Of a stretch of DNA of 64,000 nucleotides, positions 41,473-50,738 are shown in pieces. The stretch is from Mycobacterium sp. E3198 (lineage in GTDB: Bacteria; Actinomycetota; Actinomycetes; Mycobacteriales; Mycobacteriaceae): positions 1 to 64,000 of the forward strand of contig NZ_LZIS01000268.1 in NCBI RefSeq assembly GCF_001667015.1, read 5' to 3'. The first letter of the stretch is position 1. Each line of letters starts with the position of its first letter. The translations under genes were made by a program, and so were the position numbers. Under the pieces are notes generated by a model. The model was not told where the DNA came from and did not search any database. It saw only the letters and a program-made list of their open reading frames with translations.

Positions 41473-41489
41473 CGCCTTAAGATTCGCGC

Positions 41490-42407
41490 ATGGTCACTCC
41501 CGACGACGCGATCGACGCGATCCGGGGCACCGGCGGCGCGCAGCCGGGCAGTCGCGCGCTGCACGCCAAAGGCGCGCTGTACCGCGGGACGTTCACCGCC
41601 ACCCCCGAGGCGTCCGGGCTGTCGCGCGCCAAGCACCTCGATGGGTCGACCGTCCCGGCGCTGATCCGCTTCTCCAACGGATCGGGCAACCCGAAGCAGC
41701 GCGACGGCCTGCCCGGGGTGCGGGGCATGGCGGTGAAGTTCACGCTGCCTGACGGGTCCACCACCGACGTGTCGGCGCAGACCGCCCGGCTGTTCGTCTC
41801 CAGCACCCCGGACGGCTTTGTCGACCTGCTCAAAGCGATGCGGCCCGGCCCGACGACGCCGCTGCGCATGGCCAAGTACTTCCTGACCCACCCGCGGCTG
41901 CTCGGCGCGCTGCCCGTCCTGCGCGAGGCCAACAAGGTCCCGGCCAGCTACGCCACCATCGAGTACCACGGCCTGCACGCCTTCCGCTGGATCGCCGCGG
42001 ACGGCAACGCCAGATTCGTTCGCTACCACTGGGTTCCCGCCGCGGCCGGCGACGCGGTCCAGGGAAACGGCCCGGACTTCCTCAGCGACGAGCTGAACGC
42101 CCGACTCGCCGGCGGCCCGGTGCGGTTCGATCTACGCGTGCAGATTGCCGGGCCCGACGACTCGACGGTCGACCCGTCCGCGCCGTGGCGCAGCACGCAG
42201 ACCGTCACCGCCGGCACCCTGGAGATCACCGGCCGCGACACCGAGCGCGAGCGCGGCGGCGACATCGTCGTGTTCGACCCGATGCGCGTGACCGACGGCA
42301 TCGACCCCTCCGACGATCCGGTGCTGCGCTTCCGCAGCCTCGCGTATTCGGCGTCGGTCAAGCTGCGCACGGGCGTGGACCGCGGCCGCGAGGCGCCCCC
42401 GATCTGA
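41490..42407 (+). CDS. Catalase-related peroxidase
   Basis: This 305-residue heme protein is a minimal catalase-fold enzyme, shorter than true catalases. It has HAKGALYRGTFTATPEA (distal His region), LIRFSNGSGNPKQRDGLP, GMAVKFTLPDGS, and the proximal heme ligand in RFRSLAYSASVK (RxxxY). A close relative from M. avium subsp. paratuberculosis was shown to act as an organic peroxide-dependent peroxidase. It lies 17 bases after the SDR gene. Confidence 0.9.
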   Translation: MVTPDDAIDAIRGTGGAQPGSRALHAKGALYRGTFTATPEASGLSRAKHLDGSTVPALIRFSNGSGNPKQRDGLPGVRGMAVKFTLPDGSTTDVSAQTARLFVSSTPDGFVDLLKAMRPGPTTPLRMAKYFLTHPRLLGALPVLREANKVPASYATIEYHGLHAFRWIAADGNARFVRYHWVPAAAGDAVQGNGPDFLSDELNARLAGGPVRFDLRVQIAGPDDSTVDPSAPWRSTQTVTAGTLEITGRDTERERGGDIVVFDPMRVTDGIDPSDDPVLRFRSLAYSASVKLRTGVDRGREAPPI

Positions 42408-42428
42408 CGGCGATTAAGCTCTTCGGAA

Positions 42429-43214
42429 GTGCTGCTCTCCCATATGGTTTTGATCGCCCTGGCCGGGTTCGGCGCCGGCGCCATCAACGCGCTCGTCGGA
42501 TCGGGCACCCTCATCACGTTTCCGACGCTGGTCGCTTTGGGCTACCCGCCGGTCACGGCCACCATGTCGAACGCGGTCGGCTTGGTGGCGGGCAGCGTGT
42601 CGGGCACCTGGGGGTACCGCGCCGAGCTGGCCGGGCAGTGGAACCGGCTGCGGTGGCAGATCCCCGCGTCGCTGGCCGGCGCGGTGCTGGGCGCCTTCCT
42701 GCTCCTGCACCTGCCCGCGACGGTCTTCACCGCGATCGTGCCGGTGCTGCTGGTGCTCGCGCTGGTGCTGGTGGTGGTCGGGCCGAAGCTGCAGTCGTGG
42801 GCCGCCCAGCGCGCCGAGGTGGCGGGACGGTCGCCCGAGCACATCACCCCGGCGCGGATGGCCGTGCTGGTGTTCGGGACGTTCGCGGTCGGCGTCTACG
42901 GCGGCTACTTCACAGCCGCGCAGGGGATCCTGATGGTCGGCATGATGGGCGCGCTGCTGCCCGAGTCGGTGCAGCGGATGAACGCGGCCAAGAACCTCCT
43001 GACGCTGCTGGTGAATGTCGTTGCGGCGGTGAGCTACTCGCTGGTGGCGTTTCACCGGATCAGTTGGCCGGTGGCCGGGCTCATCGCGGCGGGCTCGCTG
43101 ATCGGTGGGCTGGTCGGGGCGCGCTACGGTCGCCGGCTCTCGCCGACCGCGTTGCGCTCCACCATCGTGGTGGTCGGGCTGATCGGGCTCTACCGCCTGC
43201 TCAGCGTGGCCTGA
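42429..43214 (+). CDS. TauE/SafE family sulfite/organosulfur exporter
   Basis: This 261-residue protein has eight hydrophobic segments and the family marks GSGTLITFPTLVALGYPPVTA at the start and GGYFTAAQGILMVGMMGA in the second half. It is a predicted anion permease. The GTG start lies 21 bases after the peroxidase stop. Its end overlaps the convergent ligase gene by 14 bases. Confidence 0.9.
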   Translation: MLLSHMVLIALAGFGAGAINALVGSGTLITFPTLVALGYPPVTATMSNAVGLVAGSVSGTWGYRAELAGQWNRLRWQIPASLAGAVLGAFLLLHLPATVFTAIVPVLLVLALVLVVVGPKLQSWAAQRAEVAGRSPEHITPARMAVLVFGTFAVGVYGGYFTAAQGILMVGMMGALLPESVQRMNAAKNLLTLLVNVVAAVSYSLVAFHRISWPVAGLIAAGSLIGGLVGARYGRRLSPTALRSTIVVVGLIGLYRLLSVA

Positions 43215-44304
43215 CGGTGACCTCGGCGACGACGTCCAGCACATCGTGGCGCCGCCGCCACGCATGCCGCTGCCGCATCGCCCCGTTGCCCCGCGCGACG
43301 ATGCGATCGAGTTCCGTTGCCGCGCGGTCGTATTCGCCCAGGGCGTCCAATGCCGGGCGTACCCGCTGCACCAACGCGCCCAGCTGCTCACGGGCCGGCA
43401 CCGCCCCGCGGCCGTGGAAAAGATCGACAGTGTGGCCCGCGAGCCCGTCGTGGGCGGCCTTCCAATACGCCGCCCGCAGCGCGCCCGGTGGCAGGCGGCC
43501 CACCACGTCGCCCTCGTCGCGGGCGTCGAGCGCCGTCATCACCGCGGCCCGGATCAGCGTGGCCAGCAGCACGGTCTCGTCGACCGTCGCCGGCACGTCG
43601 GCAACCCGGACCTCGACCGTCGGGAAGTCCGCCGACGGGCGCACGTCCCAATAGATCATGTCCCGGTCCAGGATCACCCCGGTTTCGACCAGCATGGCCA
43701 CCGCGCGGTCGTAGTCGTCGGGCGACGGAAAGAACGGCGGCGGCCCGGCGGCCGGCCAGCGCCGCCACAGGACACTGCGCCAGCTCGCGTGGCCGCTGTC
43801 GGCGTTGCGGTACACCGGCGAATTCGCCGACAGCGCAAGCAAAGACGGCAGCCACGGCCGCAGCCAATTGCTGACGTGGATGGCGGCCGCGCGGTCGGGC
43901 ACCTGCACGTGAACGTGGCATCCGCAGATGCCCTGCTCGTGGGCGATCATCCCGAATTCGGCACCGATCCGCCGGTAGCGCGGGGTGTCGGTGACCGGAA
44001 AATCGTGCGGCGTGGTGGGCGGCAGCCCCGAGGCCAGCAGCCGGACACCCGCGGCCTCGGCGGCTTGCGCGGCGCCGCGCCGCAGCCGGGTGAGATCGTC
44101 GGCGAGGTCCGCGCTGCTCGCCGCGACGCTCGAGGTGGTCTCCACCTGGCAGCTGCTCAGTTCCAGCTGCAGCTCGACGCCCCGCCGCTTCGCCTCTTCG
44201 GCCACGTCGGCGTTGCGGGCGGCCGGTTCGCCCGTCCGCGGGTCGACGAGGAGGAACTCCTCCTCCGCCCCGAAGGTGGGCCCGGAGTTACGGGATTCGC
44301 TCAG
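43201..44304 (-). CDS. Glutamate-cysteine ligase family 2 (YbdK-type) with CTG start
   Basis: This is a carboxylate-amine ligase of the YbdK/GCS2 family. The conserved metal-binding start TFGAEEEFLLVDP lies upstream of the first ATG, GTG or TTG in the frame (GTG at 44205). The only plausible start that includes it is a CTG at 44304, one base after the stop of the STAS gene, giving LSESRNSGPTFGAEEEF and 367 residues, the usual length. Later motifs are intact: QLELSSCQVETTSS, CGCHVHVQVPD, WDVRPS. Members ligate glutamate or similar acids to amines. Confidence 0.8.
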   Translation of the reverse strand: MSESRNSGPTFGAEEEFLLVDPRTGEPAARNADVAEEAKRRGVELQLELSSCQVETTSSVAASSADLADDLTRLRRGAAQAAEAAGVRLLASGLPPTTPHDFPVTDTPRYRRIGAEFGMIAHEQGICGCHVHVQVPDRAAAIHVSNWLRPWLPSLLALSANSPVYRNADSGHASWRSVLWRRWPAAGPPPFFPSPDDYDRAVAMLVETGVILDRDMIYWDVRPSADFPTVEVRVADVPATVDETVLLATLIRAAVMTALDARDEGDVVGRLPPGALRAAYWKAAHDGLAGHTVDLFHGRGAVPAREQLGALVQRVRPALDALGEYDRAATELDRIVARGNGAMRQRHAWRRRHDVLDVVAEVTVRPR

Positions 44305-44305
44305 C

Positions 44306-44749
44306 TCACCAGCGGGCGGCCGACCCGAGCGCGGCGTCCGCGGTCGGGTAGATGGGTAGTACGGCGTTGAGGCCGCACGCGTCGACGATTCGCGTGACGA
44401 TCGGCTCGTGGCTCACCAGGCGAAGTTCGATGCCGCGGTCTCGACACCGGTGTGCCTCGTCGGCCAGCACCGCGAAGGCACAGCAGGCCATGAAATCGAG
44501 CCCCGTGACGTCGACCACGAACGGGCCGGGCGGAATGACGACGCTCGCCGCCTCGCTGACCAGCCGGCGCCAGGTGTGTTCGTTGCAGGCGTCGACCTCG
44601 CCGCCGGCGTTGATGAGGACCGCCGCACCGTTGCGGTCGGTGGTCGCGCGCAGCGTGCTGTGTGGATCGCCCAGCTCGTAAACCAGCCGCGTGCTGAGCG
44701 TAAGAGGTGGTGGGCTGGACATCGGTTCGGCAACAATAACCGGGCTCAT
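44306..44749 (-). CDS. STAS domain anti-sigma factor antagonist-like protein
   Basis: This 147-residue protein has a C-terminal STAS domain: AAVLINAGGEVDACNEHTWR, PFVVDVTGLDFMACCAFAVL, DRGIELRLVSH. In SpoIIAA-type antagonists the loop holds DSSG with a phosphorylated Ser; here that site reads ACCA, so regulation by kinase is not possible at the usual residue. It might be constitutive or respond to redox via the two Cys. The ligase gene follows without a gap. Confidence 0.82.
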   Translation of the reverse strand: MSPVIVAEPMSSPPPLTLSTRLVYELGDPHSTLRATTDRNGAAVLINAGGEVDACNEHTWRRLVSEAASVVIPPGPFVVDVTGLDFMACCAFAVLADEAHRCRDRGIELRLVSHEPIVTRIVDACGLNAVLPIYPTADAALGSAARW

Positions 44750-44849
44750 GGTGGACTCCCTAATCGACCGACGCCTTGCGTCGGGATGGTGCCCGTCCTG
44801 CTGACTTAAGACGAATTCTTCGCGACGTGCGAATCTCATTTGTATAACG

Positions 44850-44867
44850 AGACAGGGCGGTCTGTCT
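44850..44867. promoter_or_regulatory. Operator-like palindrome between STAS and tetR genes
   Basis: AGACAG-GGCGGT-CTGTCT is an 18-base dyad with perfect 6-base arms, 34 bases before the TetR start codon and 100 bases before the divergent STAS gene. It is a good candidate for a TetR autoregulation site. Confidence 0.7.
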
Positions 44868-44901
44868 ACCTGCCGCCGGTTAAGAGTATGGTAAGGCCGG
44901 T

Positions 44902-45522
44902 ATGACCAGCCACGATGTCCCGACGCCGGTCGCCTCGGCCCGCGAACGGATCCTGACCGCGGCTTATGAGCTCTTCGGGCGGCGCGGGATCCGCGCTGTC
45001 GGGACCGACGAGGTGATCGAGCGGGCCGGCGTGGCCAGGGCCACCCTCTACCGCCATTTCGCCACCAAGGACGACCTGGTCCTGGCCGTGCTGCAGCGCC
45101 GCGAGGAAGTCTGGACCTACGGCCTGATCGACGAGCAGTCGCGACAGCGCGGCGCCACCCCCGAGGAACAGTTGCTGGCGATCTTCGACGTCATGCACGA
45201 GTGGTTTCAGCAGGGCGACGGTTTCGAGGGCTGCTCGTTCATCAACGTTTTGCTGGAGCTGGGGGCCGACCACCCGGCCGGGCAGGCGTGCATCGTCCAC
45301 ATCGACCATGTCCGCGACATCGTGCGCCAGCGCGCCATCGCGGCGGGGCTGCTCGACGTCGAGGACTTCGCCTCGTCGTGGCAGATCCTGATGAAGGGCG
45401 CCATTGTCCTCGCGGACGTGGGTGACATGGACGCCGCCCTGCGCGCCCGCAAGATGGCCTGCGCGCTGATCGGCGAGCACCGGCCGGTGGCGCCGGAGGA
45501 CATCGGCGAGGCGGTCAGCTAG
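44902..45522 (+). CDS. TetR family regulator
   Basis: This 206-residue protein has an N-terminal TetR helix-turn-helix (RERILTAAYELFGRRGIRAV, RAGVARATLYRHFATKDDLV) and a helical ligand domain of the TetR_C group seen with FEGCSFINVLLELG. Ligand and targets are unknown. The dyad upstream suggests self-control, and the divergent STAS and ligase genes may be targets. Its end overlaps the dedA gene by 8 bases. Confidence 0.9.
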   Translation: MTSHDVPTPVASARERILTAAYELFGRRGIRAVGTDEVIERAGVARATLYRHFATKDDLVLAVLQRREEVWTYGLIDEQSRQRGATPEEQLLAIFDVMHEWFQQGDGFEGCSFINVLLELGADHPAGQACIVHIDHVRDIVRQRAIAAGLLDVEDFASSWQILMKGAIVLADVGDMDAALRARKMACALIGEHRPVAPEDIGEAVS

Positions 45523-46174
45523 CCGCGGCGGTGTCGGTCTTGCGGTAGTGCTCTTCCTCGAGCTCGGCGATCATGCGCGACGTCCGCTCGCGCAACGCGA
45601 AGGCGGCGATCAGACCGAACACGATCGCGATCACCAGCGCGATCCAGGAGAACCGCTCCAGCCAGCGCTCGGCGGCCATGCCGGCGTAGTAAACCAGCGC
45701 CGTGGTGCCGCCGGCCCAGCAGATGGCGCCCGACACGTTGGCCGCCAGGAACCGCGGGTAATGCATCTTCAGTGCGCCGGCCAGCGGCCCGGCGAATATT
45801 CGGAGCAGCGCGATGAACCGGCCGAAGAACACCGCCCGAACCCCCCAGCGGTTGAACAGCTTTTCGGCCAGCGCGACGTGCCCCGGCCCGAAGTGCTTGG
45901 GGAAGCGCCGGCCGAGCCGGTCGAAGAGCGGCAGGCCGAACCGGCGCCCGATCGCGTAGCCGATCGAGTCGCCGACGACGGCGCCGATGTCCGCGGCGGC
46001 GCCGACGCCGACCGGGTTGACGGCCAGGTCGTGATGCGACGACATCAGCGCCGCGCTGACCAGGACGATCTCGCCGGGTAGCGGAATGCCGAGGCTCTCC
46101 ATCCCCACCACGCCGCCGACCACCAGGTAGACCAGCAGCGGCGGGACGGACTGCAGCAACGCCTCCACATTCAT
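45515..46174 (-). CDS. dedA: DedA family membrane protein
   Basis: This 219-residue protein has the DedA/SNARE-associated signature: GIPLPGEIVLVSAA, GDSIGYAIGRRFG, FFGRFIALLRIFAGPLAG. DedA proteins act in lipid carrier flipping (undecaprenyl phosphate or phosphatidylethanolamine) and membrane homeostasis. It corresponds by order to Rv2637. The GDSL hydrolase gene overlaps its start by four bases. Confidence 0.92.
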   Translation of the reverse strand: MNVEALLQSVPPLLVYLVVGGVVGMESLGIPLPGEIVLVSAALMSSHHDLAVNPVGVGAAADIGAVVGDSIGYAIGRRFGLPLFDRLGRRFPKHFGPGHVALAEKLFNRWGVRAVFFGRFIALLRIFAGPLAGALKMHYPRFLAANVSGAICWAGGTTALVYYAGMAAERWLERFSWIALVIAIVFGLIAAFALRERTSRMIAELEEEHYRKTDTAAAS

Positions 46175-47010
46175 GGGTCAAGGATGCCTGACCGGCGCAC
46201 GAACCGCGCCGTTATCTCCGTGCTCGGCGTGCTGAGCGGTTCCAGCCGCGGTCGCTTGGGCACGCGCCCGTCGGCCGAAGACATGCCGCGCAGCCGTCGC
46301 CACACCCACGGCATGAATTTCTGCTGCGTCCAGCGCAGCTGGCCGTAGGTGCGGGATTTGAACGACAGGCGCGTCGGGCTGCCGCTCGCCTCGGCCCAAT
46401 CATGGTTGCTGCCAGGCAAAGTGAGCGCTTCGGCGGCCGCCTCGGCGAACAGGATGTGCCCCTTGGTGGACGCGTGCACGCGGTCGATGTCCCACGTGTC
46501 CAGGTCGCGCATCGAGGGCGCGTCATAGAGGTCCACGAGCCGGAAGCCGTATTCGTGGGCGGCCGCCCGGATCGCGTCGTTGATGCGGCCGAGCCGCCCC
46601 GACACCAGCCGGCCCAACGGAAGGAATTGCGCGACGTTGGGGAAGGTGGTGGTCACCACCGTCGCGCCCGATCCGGCGAGCGCGGCGTACACGTGCTCGA
46701 GGTTGGCCAGCGCGCGGCCGAACGAGTTTCCCGGCTGGATGACGTCGTTCATTCCGACGCACACGGTGATCAAATCCGGTTGCATCGCCAGCGCCGGCGG
46801 CACCTGCTCGCGCAGCACGTCGGCCACCAGCTTGCCGCGGATGGCCAGGTTGGCGTAGTGCAAACCGGGGTAGAGGGCGTCGATCATGGCCGCGAGCCTG
46901 TCGGCGAACCCGAGGCAGCCGACCGCGTCGTTGCCGTCCCACAATCCTTCGGTCTGGCTGTCCCCGATGGCGACGTATCGGCTGTATCCGGTCCCAGGAG
47001 CCCCGTACAC
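46171..47010 (-). CDS. SGNH/GDSL hydrolase
   Basis: This 279-residue protein is an SGNH hydrolase: block I YVAIGDSQTEG (catalytic Ser), block III CVGMNDVIQ and block V DRVHASTKGH (Asp-His). The last 80 residues are basic and extend past the hydrolase fold. No clear signal peptide is present. It acts on ester bonds in lipids or sugars. It is translationally coupled to dedA. Confidence 0.9.
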   Translation of the reverse strand: MYGAPGTGYSRYVAIGDSQTEGLWDGNDAVGCLGFADRLAAMIDALYPGLHYANLAIRGKLVADVLREQVPPALAMQPDLITVCVGMNDVIQPGNSFGRALANLEHVYAALAGSGATVVTTTFPNVAQFLPLGRLVSGRLGRINDAIRAAAHEYGFRLVDLYDAPSMRDLDTWDIDRVHASTKGHILFAEAAAEALTLPGSNHDWAEASGSPTRLSFKSRTYGQLRWTQQKFMPWVWRRLRGMSSADGRVPKRPRLEPLSTPSTEITARFVRRSGILDP

Positions 47011-47081
47011 GATGCCGAGACTAACCGGTAAGTCCGGCTCCGTCGTTGTAGCGTGGCGCTGGCTCGCCGTGAGGAGATTCT

Positions 47082-48722
47082 GTGGAATTCAACCTGGCAC
47101 AGGTGTTCGGGGCGGTCGCCGCGGCCAACCCCGACCGGGACTGCATCGTGTTCGGCGATCGGCGCTTCACCTTCGGGCAAACCGCCGACCGTGCCCGCCG
47201 GTTCGCCCGGGCGCTGCACGGGTGGGGGCTGGGCGCGCGTCGCGAACGCGCGGAGCTCGCGCCGTACGAATCGGGCCAAAGCCACCTCGGGTTGTACCTG
47301 GCGAACTGCAACGAGTTCCTCGAGGCGATGCTCGGCGCGTACGGGGCGCGGGTCGCCCCGTTCAACGTCAACTACCGCTACGTGGCCGACGAGTTGGTGT
47401 ACCTGCTCGATAACGCCGGCGCCGACGCGGTCATGTATCACGCGCGGTTCGCGCCGACGCTGGCCGAGGCGCTGGACCGGATGCCCGGTCCCATTCGGCT
47501 GATCCACGTCGACGACGGGTCAGGCAACGACCCGCTCCCGGGGGCGGTGCGCTACGAGGACGTGCTGGCGTCGACGTCCGACGAGCCGCTGGACCTGACG
47601 CCGTCGCCGGATGACCTCTATGTGCTCTACACCGGCGGCACCACCGGGATGCCCAAGGCGGTGCTGTGGCGCCAGCACGACATCTACGTCAACGCCATGG
47701 GGGGGCGGACCCTGGGCACCGGCGAGGTGGTGGGCAGCCTGGAGGAGATCGTCGAGCGATCGCGGCTCGAGGGACCGGGCTCGATGACCCTCGCGCCGCT
47801 CATGCACGGCGCGGCGCAGTGGGCGGCCTTCATCAGCCTGTGCGGTGGGCGGCCGTTCGTGATGGCGCCCACGACCACCCACTTCGACCCGGCCGAGGCG
47901 CTGGCGCTGGCCAGCCGCGAACGCGTGATGTCGCTGTCGATGGTCGGCGACGCCTTCGGGCGCCCGCTGGCCGACGAACTGGAGGCCGGCGACTACGACC
48001 TGTCCGGGCTGTTTGCGCTGGTCACCGGAGGGGCCGCACTGAGCGCCCCGCTCAAGCAGCGGTTCGTCGAGCTGTTGCCGCAGCTGACGATCGTGGACGC
48101 CGGCGGGGCGTCGGAATCCGGCGCGCAGATGATCCAGGCGTCCAGCCGGCTGCAGAGCGCGAGCGGCCGCTTCGCCCCGAACCCGGGGGCGGTGGTGGTC
48201 AGCGAGGACTTCACCCGGATCCTGGCACCGGGCGATGACGAGATCGGCTGGCTGGCCCAGCAGGGGCCGATACCGCTGGGCTACCTGGGCGATCCCGCGA
48301 AGACGGCGCGCACCTTCCCGGTGATCGAGGGCATCCGCCACTCGGTGCCCGGCGACCGGGCCCGCTGGCACGCCGACGGCCAGATCGAGCTGCTCGGCCG
48401 CGATTCGGTCACCATCAACTCCGGCGGCGAAAAGATCTTCGCCGAGGAGGTGGAGGCCGCGATCGCCGAACACCCCGACGTCTACGACGTCGTGGTGACC
48501 AGCCGGCCCAGCACCCGGTGGGGCAACGAGGTCGTCGCGCTCGTCCAGTTGGCCAACGGCTCGTCCGTCGATGCCGACGCCATCATCGCCGAGGCCGCCC
48601 GCCATATCGCGCGGTACAAACTGCCGAAGGCGGTCGTCTTCTGCGACCGGTTGCAGCGCTCGCCGTCGGGCAAGGCGGACTACCGCTGGGCGAAAGAGCA
48701 AGTGGCGCAGGGTATGAGCTAG
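47082..48722 (+). CDS. fadD: Acyl-CoA synthetase (FadD19-like)
   Basis: This 546-residue enzyme has LYTGGTTGMPKAVLWRQ (ATP motif of the FadD19/FadD17 type with YTGGTTG), the A5 region VDAGGASESG, then GDRARWHADGQIELLGRD and the catalytic Lys in SPSGKADYRW. This subgroup activates steroid side chains and long fatty acids. It lies divergent to the GDSL hydrolase gene and is followed 5 bases later by a permease gene. Confidence 0.92.
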   Translation: MEFNLAQVFGAVAAANPDRDCIVFGDRRFTFGQTADRARRFARALHGWGLGARRERAELAPYESGQSHLGLYLANCNEFLEAMLGAYGARVAPFNVNYRYVADELVYLLDNAGADAVMYHARFAPTLAEALDRMPGPIRLIHVDDGSGNDPLPGAVRYEDVLASTSDEPLDLTPSPDDLYVLYTGGTTGMPKAVLWRQHDIYVNAMGGRTLGTGEVVGSLEEIVERSRLEGPGSMTLAPLMHGAAQWAAFISLCGGRPFVMAPTTTHFDPAEALALASRERVMSLSMVGDAFGRPLADELEAGDYDLSGLFALVTGGAALSAPLKQRFVELLPQLTIVDAGGASESGAQMIQASSRLQSASGRFAPNPGAVVVSEDFTRILAPGDDEIGWLAQQGPIPLGYLGDPAKTARTFPVIEGIRHSVPGDRARWHADGQIELLGRDSVTINSGGEKIFAEEVEAAIAEHPDVYDVVVTSRPSTRWGNEVVALVQLANGSSVDADAIIAEAARHIARYKLPKAVVFCDRLQRSPSGKADYRWAKEQVAQGMS

Positions 48723-48727
48723 CCTCG

Positions 48728-49789
48728 GTGATTGTGGCTGCGCCGTTGAGTGTCAATGCGATTCGCGCACCGGGCCGTGCGGCCGTCGCACTCGGCGCCG
48801 CCGTCACGCTCACCGTGTTTGTGGCCGGATTGTTGTGGGCCAAGTGGCTGCCCTACGCGGCGAAAGCCCTCAGGGCGCAGCGCACCGAGCACTGGTCGGC
48901 GTCGAACATCCTCACCGTGGGCGGGGTGCGCGCGGGGGACGGTCCCACCTGGCACGCCGCGACGACGTTCTTTCACACTTATTTCCTGTCGATATGGCAG
49001 GCGCTGGTGGTGGCGCTGCTGGTCAGCGCGTCGGTGCAGGCGTTGTTGCCGAAATCGTGGCTGCCGCGACTGTTGAACCGGCGCGGCGTCGTCTCGAGCG
49101 CGCTGGCCGGCGGGGTGGCCGGCATGCCCTCGATGATGTGCACGTGCTGCACCGCCCCGGTCGCCGTCACGTTGCGGCGCAAAGGCGTCGGTCGCGTCGC
49201 CGCCATCGCCTACTGGCTCGGCAACCCGTTGCTGAATCCGGCGGTGCTGGTCTTCCTGTTCTTCGTGGCCCCCTGGCAGTGGACGCTGACGCGGCTGGTG
49301 GTGGGAATCGCCACGGTCGTCGGTGTTGCGGCGGCGGCCGGACTGGTCACCCGCGGCGGCGCGGAACCGCAGGCCGAGGCGGTGGCGCTGGCACCGCCCG
49401 CCGTCGGATTCGTCCGCGCGCTGCTGCGGCTGGGTCTGTTCCTGTTGCCCGAGTACGCGGTGCTGGTGCTCCTGGTCGGGGCGTTCCGCGGCTGGCTGCT
49501 CACCCTGACCGGGCTCCCGCACCACGGTCTGCTGATCGTCGTCCTCGCGGCGGTGGTCGGCACGCTGATCGTCATCCCGACGGCGGGAGAGATTCCGATC
49601 CTGCAGGGCCTGGCGCTGCTCGGGGTCTCCTCGGGGCCGCTCGGCGCGCTCCTGATCACCCTCCCCGTCGTCAGCGCCCCGGGGATCGCGATGGTCAGCC
49701 GCAGCTTCGGGTGGAAGGCCACCGCGGCCACGACGCTCGGGGTGATCGCGGCGGGGTTGGTGGGTGCGATGGTCCTGAGCGGGCTCTGA
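48728..49789 (+). CDS. DUF318-type permease
   Basis: This protein of about 353 residues has eight or nine membrane segments and the family motif SMMCTCCTAPVAVTLRRKGV, where paired Cys may bind a metal or metalloid. The repeat half has IPTAGEIPILQGLALLG. Relatives include ArsP-type exporters of organoarsenicals and other predicted permeases. The start is one of two GTG codons (48728 or 48734). Confidence 0.85.
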   Translation: MIVAAPLSVNAIRAPGRAAVALGAAVTLTVFVAGLLWAKWLPYAAKALRAQRTEHWSASNILTVGGVRAGDGPTWHAATTFFHTYFLSIWQALVVALLVSASVQALLPKSWLPRLLNRRGVVSSALAGGVAGMPSMMCTCCTAPVAVTLRRKGVGRVAAIAYWLGNPLLNPAVLVFLFFVAPWQWTLTRLVVGIATVVGVAAAAGLVTRGGAEPQAEAVALAPPAVGFVRALLRLGLFLLPEYAVLVLLVGAFRGWLLTLTGLPHHGLLIVVLAAVVGTLIVIPTAGEIPILQGLALLGVSSGPLGALLITLPVVSAPGIAMVSRSFGWKATAATTLGVIAAGLVGAMVLSGL

Positions 49790-49809
49790 GTGGCGGTACC
49801 GTCACTTCC

Positions 49810-50601
49810 ATGGCGAAGAAGAGGCAGCAGGATGCCGCCGATTCGCTTGCGCCCCAGTATCCGATCGAGTCGGTCGACAACGCGCTCAAGCTCCTGCTGT
49901 TGCTGGGGGAGCGACCCGAGATCCGGTTGACGGAGGCCACCCGATACCTGGGTGTCGCGCCATCGACCGCGCACCGGCTGTTGGCGATGCTCAACTACCG
50001 CGGGTTCGTCCGGCAAGACCCGGTGTCCAAGGCGTACCTGCCCGGTCCCTCGCTGACCGGGGTGGCGTTCGCGATCCTCGGCCGCCTCGACATTCAGCGA
50101 TCCGCCGCGCCCATCATGCGCACCCTCAGCGAACAACTGCGGGAAACGATTCACGTCGGGATGCTCGACGGCGCCAACGTTCGTTTCGTCGCCGCGGTCG
50201 AGGGTCCCGCGGCGGTGCGGGTGGCCTCCCGGCTGGGACGAACCATGCCGGCGCATTGCACCTCGACCGGCAAGGTCATGTTGGCCGAGCTCACGGAAAC
50301 CGAACTGCACCAACTGTTTCCGGACGAGGAGCTGGAACGCGTCACCACCCATTCGATCGGCAGCCGCGCCAAATTGGAGGCCGAGCTGTCCCGCATCCGC
50401 GAGCGCGGCTACGCCGTCAACTGCGAGGAGAGCGAGGAGGGCGTCGCCTCGGTGGCGGTGCCCATCCCGACCCGGGCGCCGGGACTGCGGCTGGCGCTCA
50501 ACGCCGCCGCACCGCAGAACCGGCTGGACGGCAGCAACCAACCGGCCGTGGCCGCCGCACTTGTCAAGGCTGCCGAGCAGATTGGCGATCACCTCGGCTG
50601 A
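49810..50601 (+). CDS. IclR family regulator
   Basis: This 263-residue regulator has the winged helix (YPIESVDNALKLLLLLGERP, TRYLGVAPSTAHRLLAML) and the IclR effector domain (MPAHCTSTGKVMLAEL, CEESEEGVASVAVPI). The first residues after Met are basic. IclR proteins such as PcaR, PobR and PadR control protocatechuate and phthalate genes in other actinobacteria. It faces the ring-hydroxylating dioxygenase operon at 50985-54564, so it is a good candidate for its regulator. Confidence 0.92.
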   Translation: MAKKRQQDAADSLAPQYPIESVDNALKLLLLLGERPEIRLTEATRYLGVAPSTAHRLLAMLNYRGFVRQDPVSKAYLPGPSLTGVAFAILGRLDIQRSAAPIMRTLSEQLRETIHVGMLDGANVRFVAAVEGPAAVRVASRLGRTMPAHCTSTGKVMLAELTETELHQLFPDEELERVTTHSIGSRAKLEAELSRIRERGYAVNCEESEEGVASVAVPIPTRAPGLRLALNAAAPQNRLDGSNQPAVAAALVKAAEQIGDHLG

Positions 50602-50738
50602 GACCAGTCCGTCGGGGATAAACCTGTGACTTTGAGAAACCTCTCTATTAATCCGAAAAGTATCTATATGACCGCTTAAGCAGGGATATAGTATCGGGGT
50701 GGCGAGTCGAATCGCCTTGTTTGCCGATGGGAGGCCCC

